Under the pieces are notes generated by a model that was not told the DNA's origin, did no database searches, and was given only the letters and a program-made list of their open reading frames with translations. Of a stretch of DNA of 64,000 nucleotides, positions 12,325 to 24,574 are shown one piece after another. The position numbers and the translations under genes were made by a program. This DNA is from Prunus persica (Eukaryota > Streptophyta > Magnoliopsida > Rosales > Rosaceae): contig NC_034009.1 in the NCBI RefSeq assembly GCF_000346465.2, forward strand, positions 9,444,831 through 9,508,830. The letters are read 5' to 3'. Within the stretch, counting starts at the first letter, position 1, and the number at the start of each line of letters is the position of its first letter.

Positions 12325-12870
12325 TGGGCATGGTCTGGTTCGATCCGATTCTCATCTCAAATTAGAATCGAAATTGGTGCTATTTAATCGGTCTGATTTT
12401 AGTATTTTTTTTGAAATCGGCCAGTTCGATTCTCACTAGTTTTGGTCCTATTTTTAGTTTTTTCCAGTTTTGAATTAGATTTTTTATTTTTTATTTTATT
12501 TTTTTTAAAATAAAAATTCCTACTAATTTTTGGACTTGAAAATTAACAAATAATCTGATTTCATACTAAGAGAGATATTGAGCCTAACAAAAAGAGATGT
12601 TTTGAAGTTGAACTTGGAAAAATATTAGTTATAAGATTAAAAACGTAGCATTGAATTTAAATAATTCTGTATAAAAAAATAAAAAATTATACACAACTGA
12701 TCCGGTTTGATCTGATCCAGTTTGGTGCAGTGTGAAATCAAAATCAAAATCAAAATCGACTGGAACTGATTCGGTCCTATTTGATGCCAATTTATTGACT
12801 TTTTTAATTAACTAATTTTTGTCATTTGGTCCGATTCAGTGTTCTGATTTTTCAGTTCTGATGCCCAATG
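12325..12870. mobile_element. Possible hAT-like MITE
   Basis: The left edge reads TAGGGGTGGGCATGG and the right edge ends TTCTGATGCCCA, giving a short inverted match (TGGGCAT/ATGCCCA). The interior alternates GATCCGATT and GGTCCGATT phrases, a common MITE style. No exact target duplication was found. Confidence 0.4.
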
Positions 12871-14030
12871 AACTTCGCGGTGAGCTGTAAAGCTGTCAAA
12901 ATAACAAAACCAGTCCATGTGCAACCATTCACTTATGTAATGATTATTGGGATGTCTTTGTCAAATACATGATGGATAAAGAACATGGGAAACAAAGGAT
13001 GGTGCTCTAGAAAGCTTTTACAGATTTCTTTAATGGATAGGAAGAAATCTGAAAAGCATACACCAATTCAGTATAAACGGGAGGGACCACAAAAAGCGTG
13101 GGTCAATATCCATGGGCCCATAGTTTGGCATCCAGACAACAAAGTTGACAACGGAGAACCCAATAAGAATTTGGATACGTTTCTCACATCCCTTTCAATT
13201 GTATCATGATAATATAATATAATTACCAAATTTTTTTCATGTATAAATACGGTAAAAAAAATATGGTAAGTTTAGTATTATCTTAGTAGTAGTGCTCATG
13301 TGCCAATTTGTCATTAATTGTAAAGTATGCCAAAATAAATGATTAACAACATATTAACTTACTAACTAGTTAACATTAATTTGAAAATGAAAGCCGCATT
13401 CATCGCTTAAGCATTTAACCGATTGATTGATAGAAGGAGTCAATATATAGGTTTTATTTGAAATCAACCTTACAATTCGAGGGGTTTTAAGTAATTGAAT
13501 TTTTGTTGGTGGGAATCGTATCCTCTATATATAGAGAGAGAGAGAGAGAGAAAAAAAAAATTGATTTTTTTTAAAGTTTTGTATGCTTTTATCATTTTGT
13601 AACCTTTTTAGAATAATAAAAATTGATCATGTGCACCTCACGTGACAGAAATGTGAATGGACATCTAAAAAAGTGACGGCGAATTCCCAATCAACTATTT
13701 GTATATAGTTTAAGTCCTTAATTTATCAAAACAAAAAGTTAGAGAAACAAATCGACAATTATGGTATAATTCAAGGCAAAACCACATTTTAGCCATAATA
13801 TTAACATACATCCAATATGTTAGGTCATCAGCTCCAAGCCCACTTGTACAATTTTTATTTTTTGGGTTATTTAGAATTTCCTCTTTGGCTACAATTATTT
13901 CATCGTCAAACCTAAGTATAAATATATCAAAATTCAATCAAACAACCAAAATTTTAATTTAAAAAAATACATCTTGAGATGATAATCTAACTTTCCTCCT
14001 TTCCATTTTTTGTTGCTGTCCCCAAACCCA
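12871..14030. other. Intergenic, no gene found
   Basis: The 74-codon open frame at 12985-13209 has an ATG but no recognisable domain or family motif. A GA microsatellite lies near 13530-13552. Nothing else stands out. Confidence 0.35.
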
Positions 14031-14033
14031 TTT

Positions 14034-14059
14034 ACTTGGCAATCAAGCCAGCTATATAT
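14034..14059 (+). promoter_or_regulatory. Family promoter element plus TATA box
   Basis: ACTTGGCAATCAAGC (14034-14048) is a variant of the palindrome AGCTTG-N5-CAAGCT found before other cluster genes. It is followed at once by CTATATATC (about 14052), a TATA box 20 bp before the start codon of the two-motif gene. The distance from TATA to ATG is very short, so the second in-frame ATG at 14113 may be used. Confidence 0.5.
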
Positions 14060-14073
14060 CGACAATCTACTAT

Positions 14074-14583
14074 ATGAGGAGGAGGTCAACATATGAGTTA
14101 ATTCAAGTGCAAATGGATAGGGGAAAAGGGTTTAGTCAGGATCAACCTCCAGCTCGAACAGTAACAATGATGTTGCGCCCAAAAGAAAATGATATTCCAA
14201 AGCTACAGCGAAAGATAACTGAGGAAGAAGAGATGAAAAGGAATAAAGAAAGAGATAGCGACGGCAGCAGCAGCAGTAGGAACAATATTTGTCAGAATGA
14301 AATTACGGCAACCAATGGCGCCACAGATGTTGGGGTCTCCAACTTTGACAACTACGCCGTCCAAGGTAAAGGGGGCAGCGAAGGAACGAAGGGCTTCCCT
14401 GAACGTGGCGGTGGTTACAACATTTCTGGCAATAAAATTAGTGCAAATGGAGCCAGGAAAGTTGGGATTCACAACTTCGGCAACACCACATACGGCATGC
14501 CTTTTACTACTGAGGAGAATCATGGAGAAGAAGCAGAAGGCGGCTCCAGTCCACCAAAGCCACAAGGGGGGCCCACCAGCTAA
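14074..14583 (+). CDS. Two-motif small protein (paralogue of 16861-17304)
   Basis: A single open frame of 169 residues. An in-frame ATG at 14113 would shorten it to 156. The N-terminal 68 residues are charged, with a Glu/Lys-rich run near 48-62 and a Ser run. Motif 1 spans residues 70-93 (NNICQNEI...VGVSNFDN, one residue longer than usual). Motif 2 spans 115-137 (YNISGNKI...VGIHNFGN). The tail is Glu, Pro and Gly-rich. No signal peptide, membrane segment or catalytic domain is seen. Residues from about 69 to the end are nearly identical to the gene at 16861, but the N-termini differ, so the pair exchanged or replaced first segments. It is intact, and its promoter element and 3' hairpin are both present. 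Function unknown; I infer a self-associating scaffold or signalling partner. Confidence 0.75.
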   Translation: MRRRSTYELIQVQMDRGKGFSQDQPPARTVTMMLRPKENDIPKLQRKITEEEEMKRNKERDSDGSSSSRNNICQNEITATNGATDVGVSNFDNYAVQGKGGSEGTKGFPERGGGYNISGNKISANGARKVGIHNFGNTTYGMPFTTEENHGEEAEGGSSPPKPQGGPTS

Positions 14584-15600
14584 CTCATCATCGATCACAT
14601 GGTTTGGGAAAATTAAATATATGAAAAAAAAAATATAAATAAAAGAGTAATCTCTTCTTCCGTGTTTAATTTTATTATGTATACAGTATAGGGTGTGCGA
14701 AACTAAGAACTCATACGGTAAATAATTACCCAGGCTTGTAAGCCTGTTCTTATGAATATGTTATTTGTAATCATGGCTTAAAGTTTATTAATTACCTCGT
14801 ACCCAAAAGAATTAATTAGGTTCATTATGTTTGTTCTTTTAAACTAGGTTTATATATATAATTCGTTACTTAGAATTTGTCAGAGAACGATGTATATTAG
14901 GATGATCCCATGTCTGACAAGATTCAATATATGATTTTGGAAGATGATAGATATATGATGTAGTTTATGGAAGAAAGAAGGATGAATGATTTTAATAGTT
15001 TACAAGCATCGGAGGATATTTGGCATCATGATAGCTAACAAATATTCCAATAGCTTAGCTTCAATTATATGAGACAATTTGTGATGTGGTTTCTGAAACA
15101 AAGAAGAATGAATGAGAGAGGAGATAGAGGAATAACATGGCAATTGCGAGGAGTTACGTGAGTTTTGTTAAGCTCATGAGGCATAGTAGAAGGCCTCCAA
15201 ATTTTTTGGATGATGATAAGAATTACACAACATTTTTCATACGAGTATCTTGAATGACAAATTTATTAGCTTAACTTGATATACATTGTTGGCTCATTTT
15301 TTGACAGCTCAACTTTTTGAGACTTAGTGGTTGTCTAGCATAATATCATACCTCTGGTTCTAGAATGAGGCTACACGCGTAAGGGAGAGTGTTAGCTAGC
15401 ATAGCTTGATATACAATTTTCTAAAAACCAAGTAAACACATCACCATCTAAACATTTTTTTATTATTATTAACAAATCTTGGGCGTCAAGAAAGCCATAT
15501 ATGACCTTATTCGGTGGGTAGGATAAGTATTAGGATTAGATTAATGTAATTAAATCCTACGTTTTCATCATACTAAAAAATAAATAAGAATACGATACAA
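14270..15600 (+). repeat. Tandem segmental duplication, unit 1
   Basis: From about 14270 (inside the gene) to about 15600 the sequence is repeated downstream. There it is split into 16990-17393, 20166-20260, 20885-21376 and 22836-23115. The gaps in unit 2 are insertions: an LTR-containing block, an unassigned 0.6-kb block and a solo LTR. Unit 1 lacks them and so gives the empty sites. Most of the unit beyond the gene is non-coding. Confidence 0.8.
14702..14746 (+). promoter_or_regulatory. Conserved 3' UTR hairpin module
   Basis: CTAAGAACTCATACGG is followed by CAGGCTTGTAAGCCTG (14731-14746), a perfect 7-bp stem with a 2-base loop, then TTATGAATATGTTAT. The outer pair is C-G here but G-C in most family members (GAGGC...GCCTC), a compensatory change. 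It probably forms in the mRNA near the poly(A) site. Confidence 0.7.
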
Positions 15601-16270
15601 GATAAGACAATACAGATGCCGACCCCCGCAAGGTCATTCAACATAAAAGAAAGCGAAAGAGACAACCGTTGAGGTGGGGTGTGGGGTAAGGATTGATGTA
15701 TGGTGGGTGGTGAGTGGTTTCCTCATATACATATACGCATGTAGCAAAATTTAATTGGCTCTTACTCAATAGGGTGCATACACCTCCATTTTCTACACTC
15801 ACTATGTTTGCCAGCTCGCTGTATGATCAACTTAAATCAGTTAAATCCATTATGTAATGCATTACCTTCTATTTTTTTTTATAAACTAATAGATAATTAA
15901 CTAAATAAACATTTTACAGTTTCAATAAAAATTTCCATGTTTTTCTTACAATTTTTGTTGTTTTTATTCAATTTTTATCGATATAAATAATATCTCGGTA
16001 TTCCCATCGAAATTTCCATATTTTTGGACTACTGATATTTCCGATATCATCGATATTTTAGACCATGACCAAAATTACATTGACTCCCAAATTTCGCCAA
16101 CACAATAAAACACAGAGATCATTTTCACATTTAAGCTTATTTTTTATGTATAGAAAAAATTAATAAAATATACAAACGGCCTAATCCTTTTTTTATTTTT
16201 TATTTCTGCCCCAGCTCGGCAATTCATTCAGTGGCTTTGAGAGTAGGCTTAATTTGTAAGCCAAATTTAG
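15600..16270. other. Intergenic, no gene found
   Basis: AT-rich DNA. Phrases such as TTTCCGATATCATCGATATTT near 16040-16060 are typical low-complexity repeats. No coding or structural feature could be supported. Confidence 0.3.
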
Positions 16271-16273
16271 ATA

Positions 16274-16500
16274 AGAGTAATGCTATTTAGACACACAACA
16301 TTGACCACCTTAATTGACCACTTTATGTGGCAACTGATGTGTTATGCCATGTCAATTAAAAAACAAATTAAAAAACCCTAGCATTCCTAGTGAGTGGCCT
16401 CATGGCAGCATTCATTAATTGACATGACATGAGACATCAGTTGCCACATAAGATGGTCAGTTAAAGTGGTCAATATTATGTGTCCAAATAACATTACTCT
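16274..16500. mobile_element. Palindromic MITE, about 227 bp
   Basis: The ends are inverted: AGAGTAATGCTATTTAGACACA on the left matches the reverse of TGTGTCCAAATAACATTACTCT on the right. Complementarity continues through GGTCAATTAAGGTGGTCA and GTGGCAACTGATG-type phrases. No coding capacity. It resembles in style, but is not identical to, the MITE at 63195-63449. Confidence 0.75.
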
Positions 16501-16860
16501 TTACTCCCTTCACGCGTTTTCTTCTTTCTTCTCTCTCCTTTCCTTTTCTTTCTTCTCTCTCTTTTCTTGTTCTTCTTTCTCTCCACCATTTTTTGTCTTT
16601 CTCTATTCGTTTCTCTTTTGTTTTATTAAATCTCTATTTCTCTCTTCTTCTTTTTTCATGTGTTTCTCTGTCTACACATATGGTTTTATGTGGTGAAGAT
16701 GTTATGAGCTGATGTTGAATAGGCGGTTTGATCATCTTGAGCTTGTGGATGTTTTGGTGGAGGACCCGACGGTAGTCTGAATCACATAGGTGTCCAAAAA
16801 AAAAATTTAGCCCACCCTGTAAAAAAATCGTGGGTCTGCCGTTGTAACCAAGGTGAAGAT

Positions 16861-17304
16861 ATGTCTACAGGCTTCCTAATCCTAAAGCCTAAAATTGGTG
16901 ATAACAAGAAAGCATCTGAGGATGCTAAAGTGAACATCGAGCAGGAAAACAACAGCAGCTCGAACCCAGCAACGGGTTCCAAAAGCTGTGCTACTTCTAG
17001 GAACAATATTTGTCAGAATGAAATTACGGCAACCAATGGCGCCACAGATGTTGGGGTCTCCAACTTTGACAACTACGCCGTCGAAGGTCAAGGGGGCAGC
17101 GAAGGAACGAAGGGCTTCCCTGAACGCGGCGGTGGTTACAACATTTTTTGTAATAAAATTAGTGCAGATGGAGCCAGGGATGTTGGGATTCGCAACTTCG
17201 GCAACACCACACACGGCATGCCTTTTACTACTGAGGAGGATCATGGAGAAGAAGCAGAAGGCCGCTCCAGTTCACCAAAGCCACAAGAGGGGCCCACCAG
17301 CTAA
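16861..17304 (+). CDS. Two-motif small protein with MSTG leader
   Basis: A single open frame of 147 residues. It starts MSTGFLILKP, a leader shared with the gene at 34095 (MSTGNLFLKP), which supports this start. Motif 1 is at residues 48-71 (NNICQNEI...VGVSNFDN) and motif 2 at 93-115 (YNIFCNKI...VGIRNFGN). In motif 2 the usual GN turn is changed to CN. The tail is acidic and Ser/Pro-rich. From residue 47 on it is a recent duplicate of the gene at 14074. Its ancestral 3' UTR hairpin now lies about 2.9 kb away (20230) because of insertions, so its transcript end must differ. No membrane segment or enzyme domain is seen. Function unknown. Confidence 0.7.
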   Translation: MSTGFLILKPKIGDNKKASEDAKVNIEQENNSSSNPATGSKSCATSRNNICQNEITATNGATDVGVSNFDNYAVEGQGGSEGTKGFPERGGGYNIFCNKISADGARDVGIRNFGNTTHGMPFTTEEDHGEEAEGRSSSPKPQEGPTS

Positions 17305-17397
17305 CTCATCATCGATCACATGGTTTGGTAAAATTAAATATGAATAAATATATGAATAAAAGAATACATAATCTCTTTTACCATGGTTAATTATAGG

Positions 17398-17607
17398 TGT
17401 AGAAACTGATTTTCCCTTATATTATTCATATGATCATTACACAATATATATAAAGTCTGTAAAGAATAATCTATAGTTATAATAAGTCATTATCACAAAC
17501 ATAAATATGAAGTAATGGCCTAGTAACAATGTAACTGACAACTGACCATTTCCTATCATTAGTAGGATTAACTATTGTAACTGAAATACTATTGTAACTC
17601 CATAACA
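17398..17607 (-). mobile_element. Probable Copia-type LTR (reverse strand)
   Basis: Read on the minus strand, a polypurine tract GGGGAG is followed by TGTTATGGAGTTACAATAG..., ending ...CAGTTTCTACA, about 210 bp with TG...CA ends. This copies the layout of the 3' LTR at 56194. No second LTR was found, so this may be one end of a broken element that makes up the 17398-20165 insertion. Confidence 0.45.
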
Positions 17608-19453
17608 CTCCCCAGCAAATCGAGCGCGCACAGCATAGCAAGATTTTGAATGAAGAAACTGTATGGTGATGGAGATGGCAGTAGCAGTCGTCTGTAGTAG
17701 TCTAGTAAGGGAAACAAAAAGAAGAACTCCAATTTCCAGAGTTGCAACAGCGGCAAGTAAACATAACGCCCATTGAAAGGCAGTAAGTGAAGGAGAGCAT
17801 GGGCTCATGGAAGGAAGGAATAAAATGACGGGCTGACATACAAATCAAATGTACCTAGGAAACAACTCTAGGCACCTGAGAAACATAATGCTACCTAGGA
17901 ATCATCCTCTATGTAGGATAAAGAGAAATAGACAATGTTGTAAAGAGGAATGAGAAAGAAAAATAATTCAGACAAGTGCATTTTTTTATTTATAAAAATA
18001 ATAAAGATGAGGAATGGAAACAAAAGAAAATTCATCACATGGAAAGCAGAAAGGGATGCTTGCAGAGAGAAAAGAAGGAATATTTGAAGGGAATAAAGGG
18101 GTTAAGATAGGATGCAACACAATAGTAGAGGATTGGAGGTGAAACCAACCTGGGACATAGAGAAAAGAAAACGAGAGCATGAGTAAGTTTGAATTTCAAG
18201 GCACCATAGAAACAATAAGGTATGAGGAAGAAAACTACGGGGGAACAAAGAAGTAATAAAGAAAATATTATCACAAGAGGATAGAGGCCCATATAGATTA
18301 AAATATAGAAGGATGATTGACCCAAAAAATAATAATAAGAAATAAAGGAGGAAACCAAGTGAGACAGAGAAAGTAGTCAAGAGAGGGAGAGAGAACAAGA
18401 TGTAAGAGAGAATCCATGAAAAGGAAAGGAAACTCAAGATTCCAGAGACAACCCATGATAGGGAGAGAGAAAACACAATTGAAAAGAAGAGAAGAGAATA
18501 CCCTAGTAACATAAAAGAATTATAAAGAAAAGAAGACAATACCCGAGTAATAGAGAAGAAGAAAGGCAGCGCAAGAGAACATTGAAGAAGACAGAGACTA
18601 ATAGTAAAATCAAAGAAAGAGATTGGGCTTAAGAGGGGAGGAGAACACAGGTTGAGCATAGATAGAGCGTGAGAGGCCAATACTAAGGCAGCAACACAAT
18701 GATAAGGCTTGAGTGGCCGATACCAAGTTGGCAACACAGAGGAAGAAACAGGGGTTGTACAAAGGGAACATCGGCTGTGTAGCACGGCAGAGAAGGCTCG
18801 GCAAGTATTGACGAGGCTCACGGAGGAAAGAGAGACGGCTCGATGAGCGATGACAGGCAGCATCAACAAACAAAGGGAAAGTATGGAAACCATGATAGAG
18901 AAACCATCAGAAATACATGAGAGAGAGAACCCATGATTGCAGACTAGGATAAGGCTCGTGGAGGGAAGAGAGACAGCTCGGTGAGAGAGACGAAGAAGTG
19001 GAGAGAGATTTCAAGTGGAGAAACCAACGATAAAGAGGTGTGATCTTTGAGGGAAAGGAAAAGTTTTTTTTTTTTTTGCTCGGTTTCAACAGAGAGCAGT
19101 GGCCCAACATTGATGGATAACAAGGGGCTAGCGAGCCAAAAGAGGGACAGGTAGTGGCTGTGTAAGAGAACAACAACGGCAGGATAGCATGACATGAGAG
19201 AGATAAAAGCCGGCGAGGAGAAGACTCGGTGAGTGGTGATAAGGCTAGCAGAGGAAACAGAAATCTCGCCATCATGGCCAAGGGAGATAAATGGAGCTGC
19301 CATGGGTTACCACAAGAGAGCTCGATGGAGGAGACGGTCCACAATGAAGACAGTGCGGCGGAGACACAAAAATAACGAGCTAACATAAGTAAGGGTTGTA
19401 GTGGTAAAATAAAGGTGCGGCTACAGCTAAGGTGGTAACGTGAAATACACCTA

Positions 19454-19512
<59 letters not shown>

Positions 19513-20165
19513 TCCAAAACTTATCAAGACACCTACCCCCTCTTCCTTCAACAAACCCAGCAGCAACACCACCGTCACTTTCACATCACCTAATACAACA
19601 CCGCAATACCATATCCAACCCAAAACCCAGCATGTCACTCTAAAACCCGACCTCATCAGATCTGGCCTTCAACACCGACGAGCTATTGGAGACTCTCTCT
19701 CTCTCCGTCTATGTCGCTCTCTCACTTTTAGAAGTCATTCAAATAATTTGTTTCTTGGAATTGATATGAATTTTTCTAGTTGTAGGTTTGATTATTTATT
19801 TTGAGTTTGAGTGATGTGAGCAAGATTGGGGTGTGGGGCTGGGATCGCACTAGTTTGGTTGCAAGATTGGGGGTCTGGGAAGGTGGGTGTGGGTTGGGGT
19901 GAAGTGATGTCGAGTTTGGGTGGCTTTTTGGTTGATGGTTAGGATGGCTGAGTTGGTGGTGCCTTGAAGGAAGCAGTCGGGCTAGAGGGAGAGATATATA
20001 TTTTTTTCTTTTCATTTTTGATTTTTTGATTTATTATTTAACTTTCCTAATGTATGATAAAGGTAGAGTAGGAAGGAGAAGAATAAAAACAAAACAAGAT
20101 TAATTAAAAAGTATTAAAAAACAAAAGGAAGTGTAAGTGGAGAAAATGGAAGTGAGAAAATAAGC
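17608..20165. other. Low-complexity insertion block splitting the duplicated unit
   Basis: This block is absent from the matching place in unit 1 (about 14675), so it is inserted DNA. It is purine-rich (GA-type) from about 18000 to 19400. Long minus-strand open frames (for example 18102-18893) are Ser/Leu/Phe-rich by-products. A CT microsatellite occupies 19460-19511. No domain is recognised. Confidence 0.5.
19460..19511. repeat. (CT)n microsatellite
   Basis: About 26 uninterrupted CT units. Confidence 0.95.
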
Positions 20166-20195
20166 TCTCTAATTTTATTATGTATACAGTATACA

Positions 20196-20245
20196 GTATG
20201 CGAAAATAAGAACTCTTACGGTAATCACCCAGGCTTGTAAGCCTG
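20196..20245 (+). promoter_or_regulatory. 3' UTR hairpin module displaced from the gene at 16861
   Basis: AATAAGAACTCTTACGG is followed by CAGGCTTGTAAGCCTG (20230-20245) and TTTTATGTATATGTTATG. It matches the module at 14702-14746. In the ancestral unit it lay about 140 bp after the stop codon at 17304; inserted DNA has moved it. Confidence 0.7.
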
Positions 20246-20261
20246 TTTTTATGTATATGTT

Positions 20262-20884
20262 ATGTGTTATTAAAATTGTGATTTTTCCCTTTTTATAAAA
20301 TTTTTATTCAAAACTTTTAGATATAAAGAATATATAAAATAAATATTAAACAGTAAAGTAAAATAAAGAGACAAGTAAACAAATAAATAAAACAAGTTAA
20401 GATTAAGAAAGCAAGCCTGGTATAGTGAAAGCACGTCAAAGAGGGTGTCCTAAAGCCTTTGTAGCCTCCTTACGTGCAGGTAATGACGGTCTACAAGACT
20501 CCAAGATACGACCCCAATACGTAGGCTTAAGATCCGCTATAAGTACGTTCACAGTCGGATAGAAAACTCCAAGCCACAGAGCGGTTGCCCAAAAATAATA
20601 TAGAAAGTATGGAATATGTGAAAGTATGAGAATAGAGAAATCTGATTGTAGTGTATTGAAATATGAAGGAGGAGTGACCTTTTATAGGCATCCAAAACTC
20701 GTAACCTCCAAACACATTTAACCATAAAAATTGGTGGCAATGAATAGAAAATAAAAACTGAAAATTAAACAATTTGTAAATCCTATAATAAATAAAAGAA
20801 ACCAGCCAAAATTAAAACAGAAAATAAAAAGTTTTAAAATTTAAAATTCTTTTAAATAATAACAATTTGTGATCATATAGGGTG
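20262..20884. other. Unassigned 0.6-kb insertion or replacement
   Basis: Sequence on both sides matches unit 1 (14762 and 14850), but this segment does not. It replaces about 85 bp of unit 1. GCAAGCCTGGTATAGTGAAAG and a TATA-poor interior suggest a transposon fragment. No termini could be set. Confidence 0.4.
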
Positions 20885-21376
20885 GCGTTTATATATATAA
20901 TTCGTTACTTTGAATTTGTCAGATTACATGTATATTAGGATGATCCCATGTCTGACAAGATTCAATATATGATTTTGGAAGATGATAGATATATGATGTT
21001 GTTTATGGAAGAAAGAAGGATGAATGATTTTAATAGTTTACAAGCATCGGAGGATATTTGGCACCATGATGGCTAACAAATATTCCAATAGCTTAGCTTC
21101 AATTATATGAGACAATTTGTGATGTGGTTTCTGAAACAAAAAAGAATGAATGAGAGAGGAGATAGAGGAATAACATGGCAATTGCGAGGAGTTATGTGAG
21201 TTTTGTCAAGCTCATGAGGCATAGTAGAAGGCCTCCAAATTTTTTGGATGATGATAAGAATTACACAACATTTTTCATAAGAGTATCCTGAATGATAAAT
21301 TTATTAGCTTAGCTTGATATACATTGTTGGCTCATTTCTTGACAACTCAACTTTTTGAGGCTTAGTGGTTGTCTAG

Positions 21377-22835
21377 TGATGGACATATTTTATATTATAT
21401 ATTTAACCTCATTCTTAGTATATTTTGGTTAATATTTTGGAAGAATTTTGATACTTTGAATTATATTTCCAATATAGGACTTTCGACTTTCTCTAGAGCA
21501 AAACATAATCAAATTGAGGAATTTTGGAGTAATTCCAGTTGGAGGACGTTCTTGAGTCGCTTAGCTTGATCGTACCAAAATTTCAGATTTTTCTTCCAAG
21601 CGGTTATTTTCTGGCAACAAAATAAAGGAGCAGTGCGCGGTGCTGGAATAGTGACGTGTTGGGCTTCTATTGCGTTTTTGGAGCCCAAGATGACCTCGGA
21701 TGGGTTCGTGGCCTTCTAGAGAAGTGTTCAGAACATTTTTATCTTTAAAACAAGCTATCTTGGGCCAGATTTGGAGGAGATTTGGGGCCAAAACGTGGCT
21801 GGGCAGATTTTAGGCAGATTCTCCTATTCCAATTTGGACTTTATTTCCTAGTATTATTTTATTTAATTAGTTTCCTTGTGGGGATAGAAAAGCTGTACAT
21901 TGGCAGCTAGGTTTTAAGGGGTATTTAAGCTCTTTCTCACAAGGAATTGAGGACTCCTTTTTTCACTTTTGAACTTTGTATTGTGGAGAGCAATTGCTAG
22001 GGTTTTGGGTTTTCACAACTTTCAGGTGTTTTCGTTCTTTTCTTCTTAATGATATTTTCTTGGATTTCAATTATGAGTATGCGTAACTAAATTTCTTTTG
22101 CTAGGGTGAAGCCTTGAACCTTAGCAGGAATATGTGATTTTTATTTAATTGCTTATGATGAGTGCATGCCTACTTGAATTGTTAATCACTGTTTTAAACT
22201 ATCTAATTGTCTTAATGCCTGATCACCATTAGGATCTTTAGAAAAGTAATTGGATGCAATTTTGGTCGGAAGGTTCCCTGAAATTGATGCTAGCTTCTTG
22301 TGATTAATAATTGTAATTTCACTTCAGATGAATACCACGTCTTAAGGGTTGCATGGTTTTTTCAAAGGGTTTTCACAAAACTTAATGAATCTTTCATGTT
22401 CAGATTTGATCCGAACGTCCGGACGGGTTGCATGTTAGATATACGTTCTGTGTTGGAGGTTCCAAGTATAATATACATTAGGAAAACCTAACCTTCAAAG
22501 TGGCATGTTTGCAAATCATAAGTAATTGGTAAAAGTTCATAGGATTGCTAGGTGATGGTGAAACCCTAGTGTTTTTATAAATTGATATTCAAAACTCTTT
22601 CTTTCAATCGTATTTGTTTTTGTTTAATATTTATTTTTAGAATCAACCAAATTCATAATCATCTTTCTTGACTTTTTATTTTAAGTAGTATTTGGAATTT
22701 GTTTTTACATAAATTGCTAATTAGTCCTTGAGGAAAACGACCTTGCATGAGCATCTATACTACAATAGCCTTGTATTCTTGCAAGTATTTTATGTGATTT
22801 TAACACTGTTTGCACAAGTACTAAAAATCCTATCA
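21377..22835 (+). mobile_element. Solo LTR, 1459 bp, TSD TCTAG
   Basis: The element starts TGATGGACATAT and ends AATCCTATCA (TG...CA). It is flanked by TCTAG at 21372-21376 and 22836-22840. The paralogous site in unit 1 (about 15356) reads straight through TTGTCTAGCATAATATC without it. A TATTTAAG box near 21926, followed by TTGAGGACTCC, looks like the LTR promoter. No internal domain is present, so this is a recombined solo LTR. Orientation is by the promoter; Ty3 type is likely from size but unproven. Confidence 0.9.
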
Positions 22836-23118
22836 TCTAGCATAATATCATGCCTCTGGTTCTAGAATGAGGCTACACGCGTAAGGGAGAGTGTTAGCTA
22901 GCATAGCTTGATATACAATTTTCTAAAAACCAAGTAAACACATACATGCATAACTGGATTAGCTTACTCACCATCTTAACATTTTTTTTATTATTATCAA
23001 ATCTTGGGCGTCAAGAAAGCCAAATACGACCTCATTCGGTGGGTAGGATAAGTATTAAGATTAGATTAATGTAATTAAATCTTACGCTTTCATCATACAA
23101 AAAATAGATATGAATACA

Positions 23119-23510
23119 CACTATTACAAAAATCGCAATAGATGACGGTAATCTACAGTCGTGTATCAGGTTTTTCAACCGTCGTGAAATCGACCGACAT
23201 CTTTTGATGCATAAAACCACGACGGTAAATCCCCGTTGTCTATTATTTGTAAAGATGACACTTTTACTCAAAACCGTCGTCTATTAGATGTAAAGACGAC
23301 CATTTTTTTGAAAGAACTGTCGTCTATTAAATTTAAAGATGAGGGTTTTTTTTCGAAAGAACTGTCGTTTATTATATCCAAAGACGTTGGGTTTGTTAAA
23401 AAGCCGTCGTCTATTAATTGTGAAGACTACGGTTTCTTGAAATATTGTCGTCTATTAACTCTAAGACGATGGTTTTTTCAACAAAATCATCGTCTATTAA
23501 CTTTAAAATT
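23119..23510. mobile_element. CACTA transposon terminus with subterminal repeats
   Basis: CACTATTACAAAAATCGC begins the element exactly where homology to unit 1 stops. Inside, ACCGTCGTCTATTA and AAAGACGACGGTTTTT-type phrases repeat at least seven times in both orientations, the subterminal pattern of plant CACTA elements. The matching far end was not found, so the element is truncated or very long. Confidence 0.65.
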
Positions 23511-24073
23511 GATGTAGTAATTTTACATTTTAGCTTCTTCTTTTTTCTTGTTTCCAATGGTATCACAAATATATACTCAAATATGCTATTACTCACGCCA
23601 CACATATATACTCAAAAATTGTTTCTTTCATAAATAGAATATCAAGAGTACAATAGAACAAATTAAAATCTAAAAAATGAAAGTACTCTAGGGCCGCTAG
23701 CTGCAAGCCTAATTACAATAATACATCAAAATTCCTATACCTAATTATCCTTCAAGTCAAGTTCTCCATATGTATATAGAGCTATACCTTCATCATCACC
23801 ACTTTTCCTCTGCATTTAACAGCAGGTTGAACCGACACTACTTTCCCCACGCTAGCAGTAGCTTCGTTAGAACCACTTCCATGGCGTAGGAAACTGCTTA
23901 ACAAGCCAAAATAATGTAATGGTGAGATATATAATCAAGATAATTATAGAAGTAAGCCACTAATCAAGTAAACACACATGGCCTATTTCTCATGACAGCA
24001 CAAAACAAAAGATTAGAACGCAACAAACAAGCACATATTTAAGTAGGACGACTACACTAAAAACATGTCCAGC
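23511..24073. other. No gene found
   Basis: Non-coding DNA between the CACTA end and the ribosomal pseudogene. A short minus-strand frame near 23780-23900 is Val/Lys-rich without any recognisable family. Confidence 0.3.

Positions 24074-24574
<501 letters not shown>

Noticed and set aside
14203..14598. Minus-strand frames opposite the motif genes (also 16882-17244, 56614-57102, 51984-52511)
   Set aside because: Mirror frames of the real coding strand. They contain no start context, and the motif is only meaningful on the plus strand.
18102..18893. 263-codon minus-strand open frame, Leu/Ser/Val-rich
   Set aside because: It lies in purine-rich low-complexity inserted DNA, several overlapping frames are open, and no domain or hydropathy pattern of a real family is visible.
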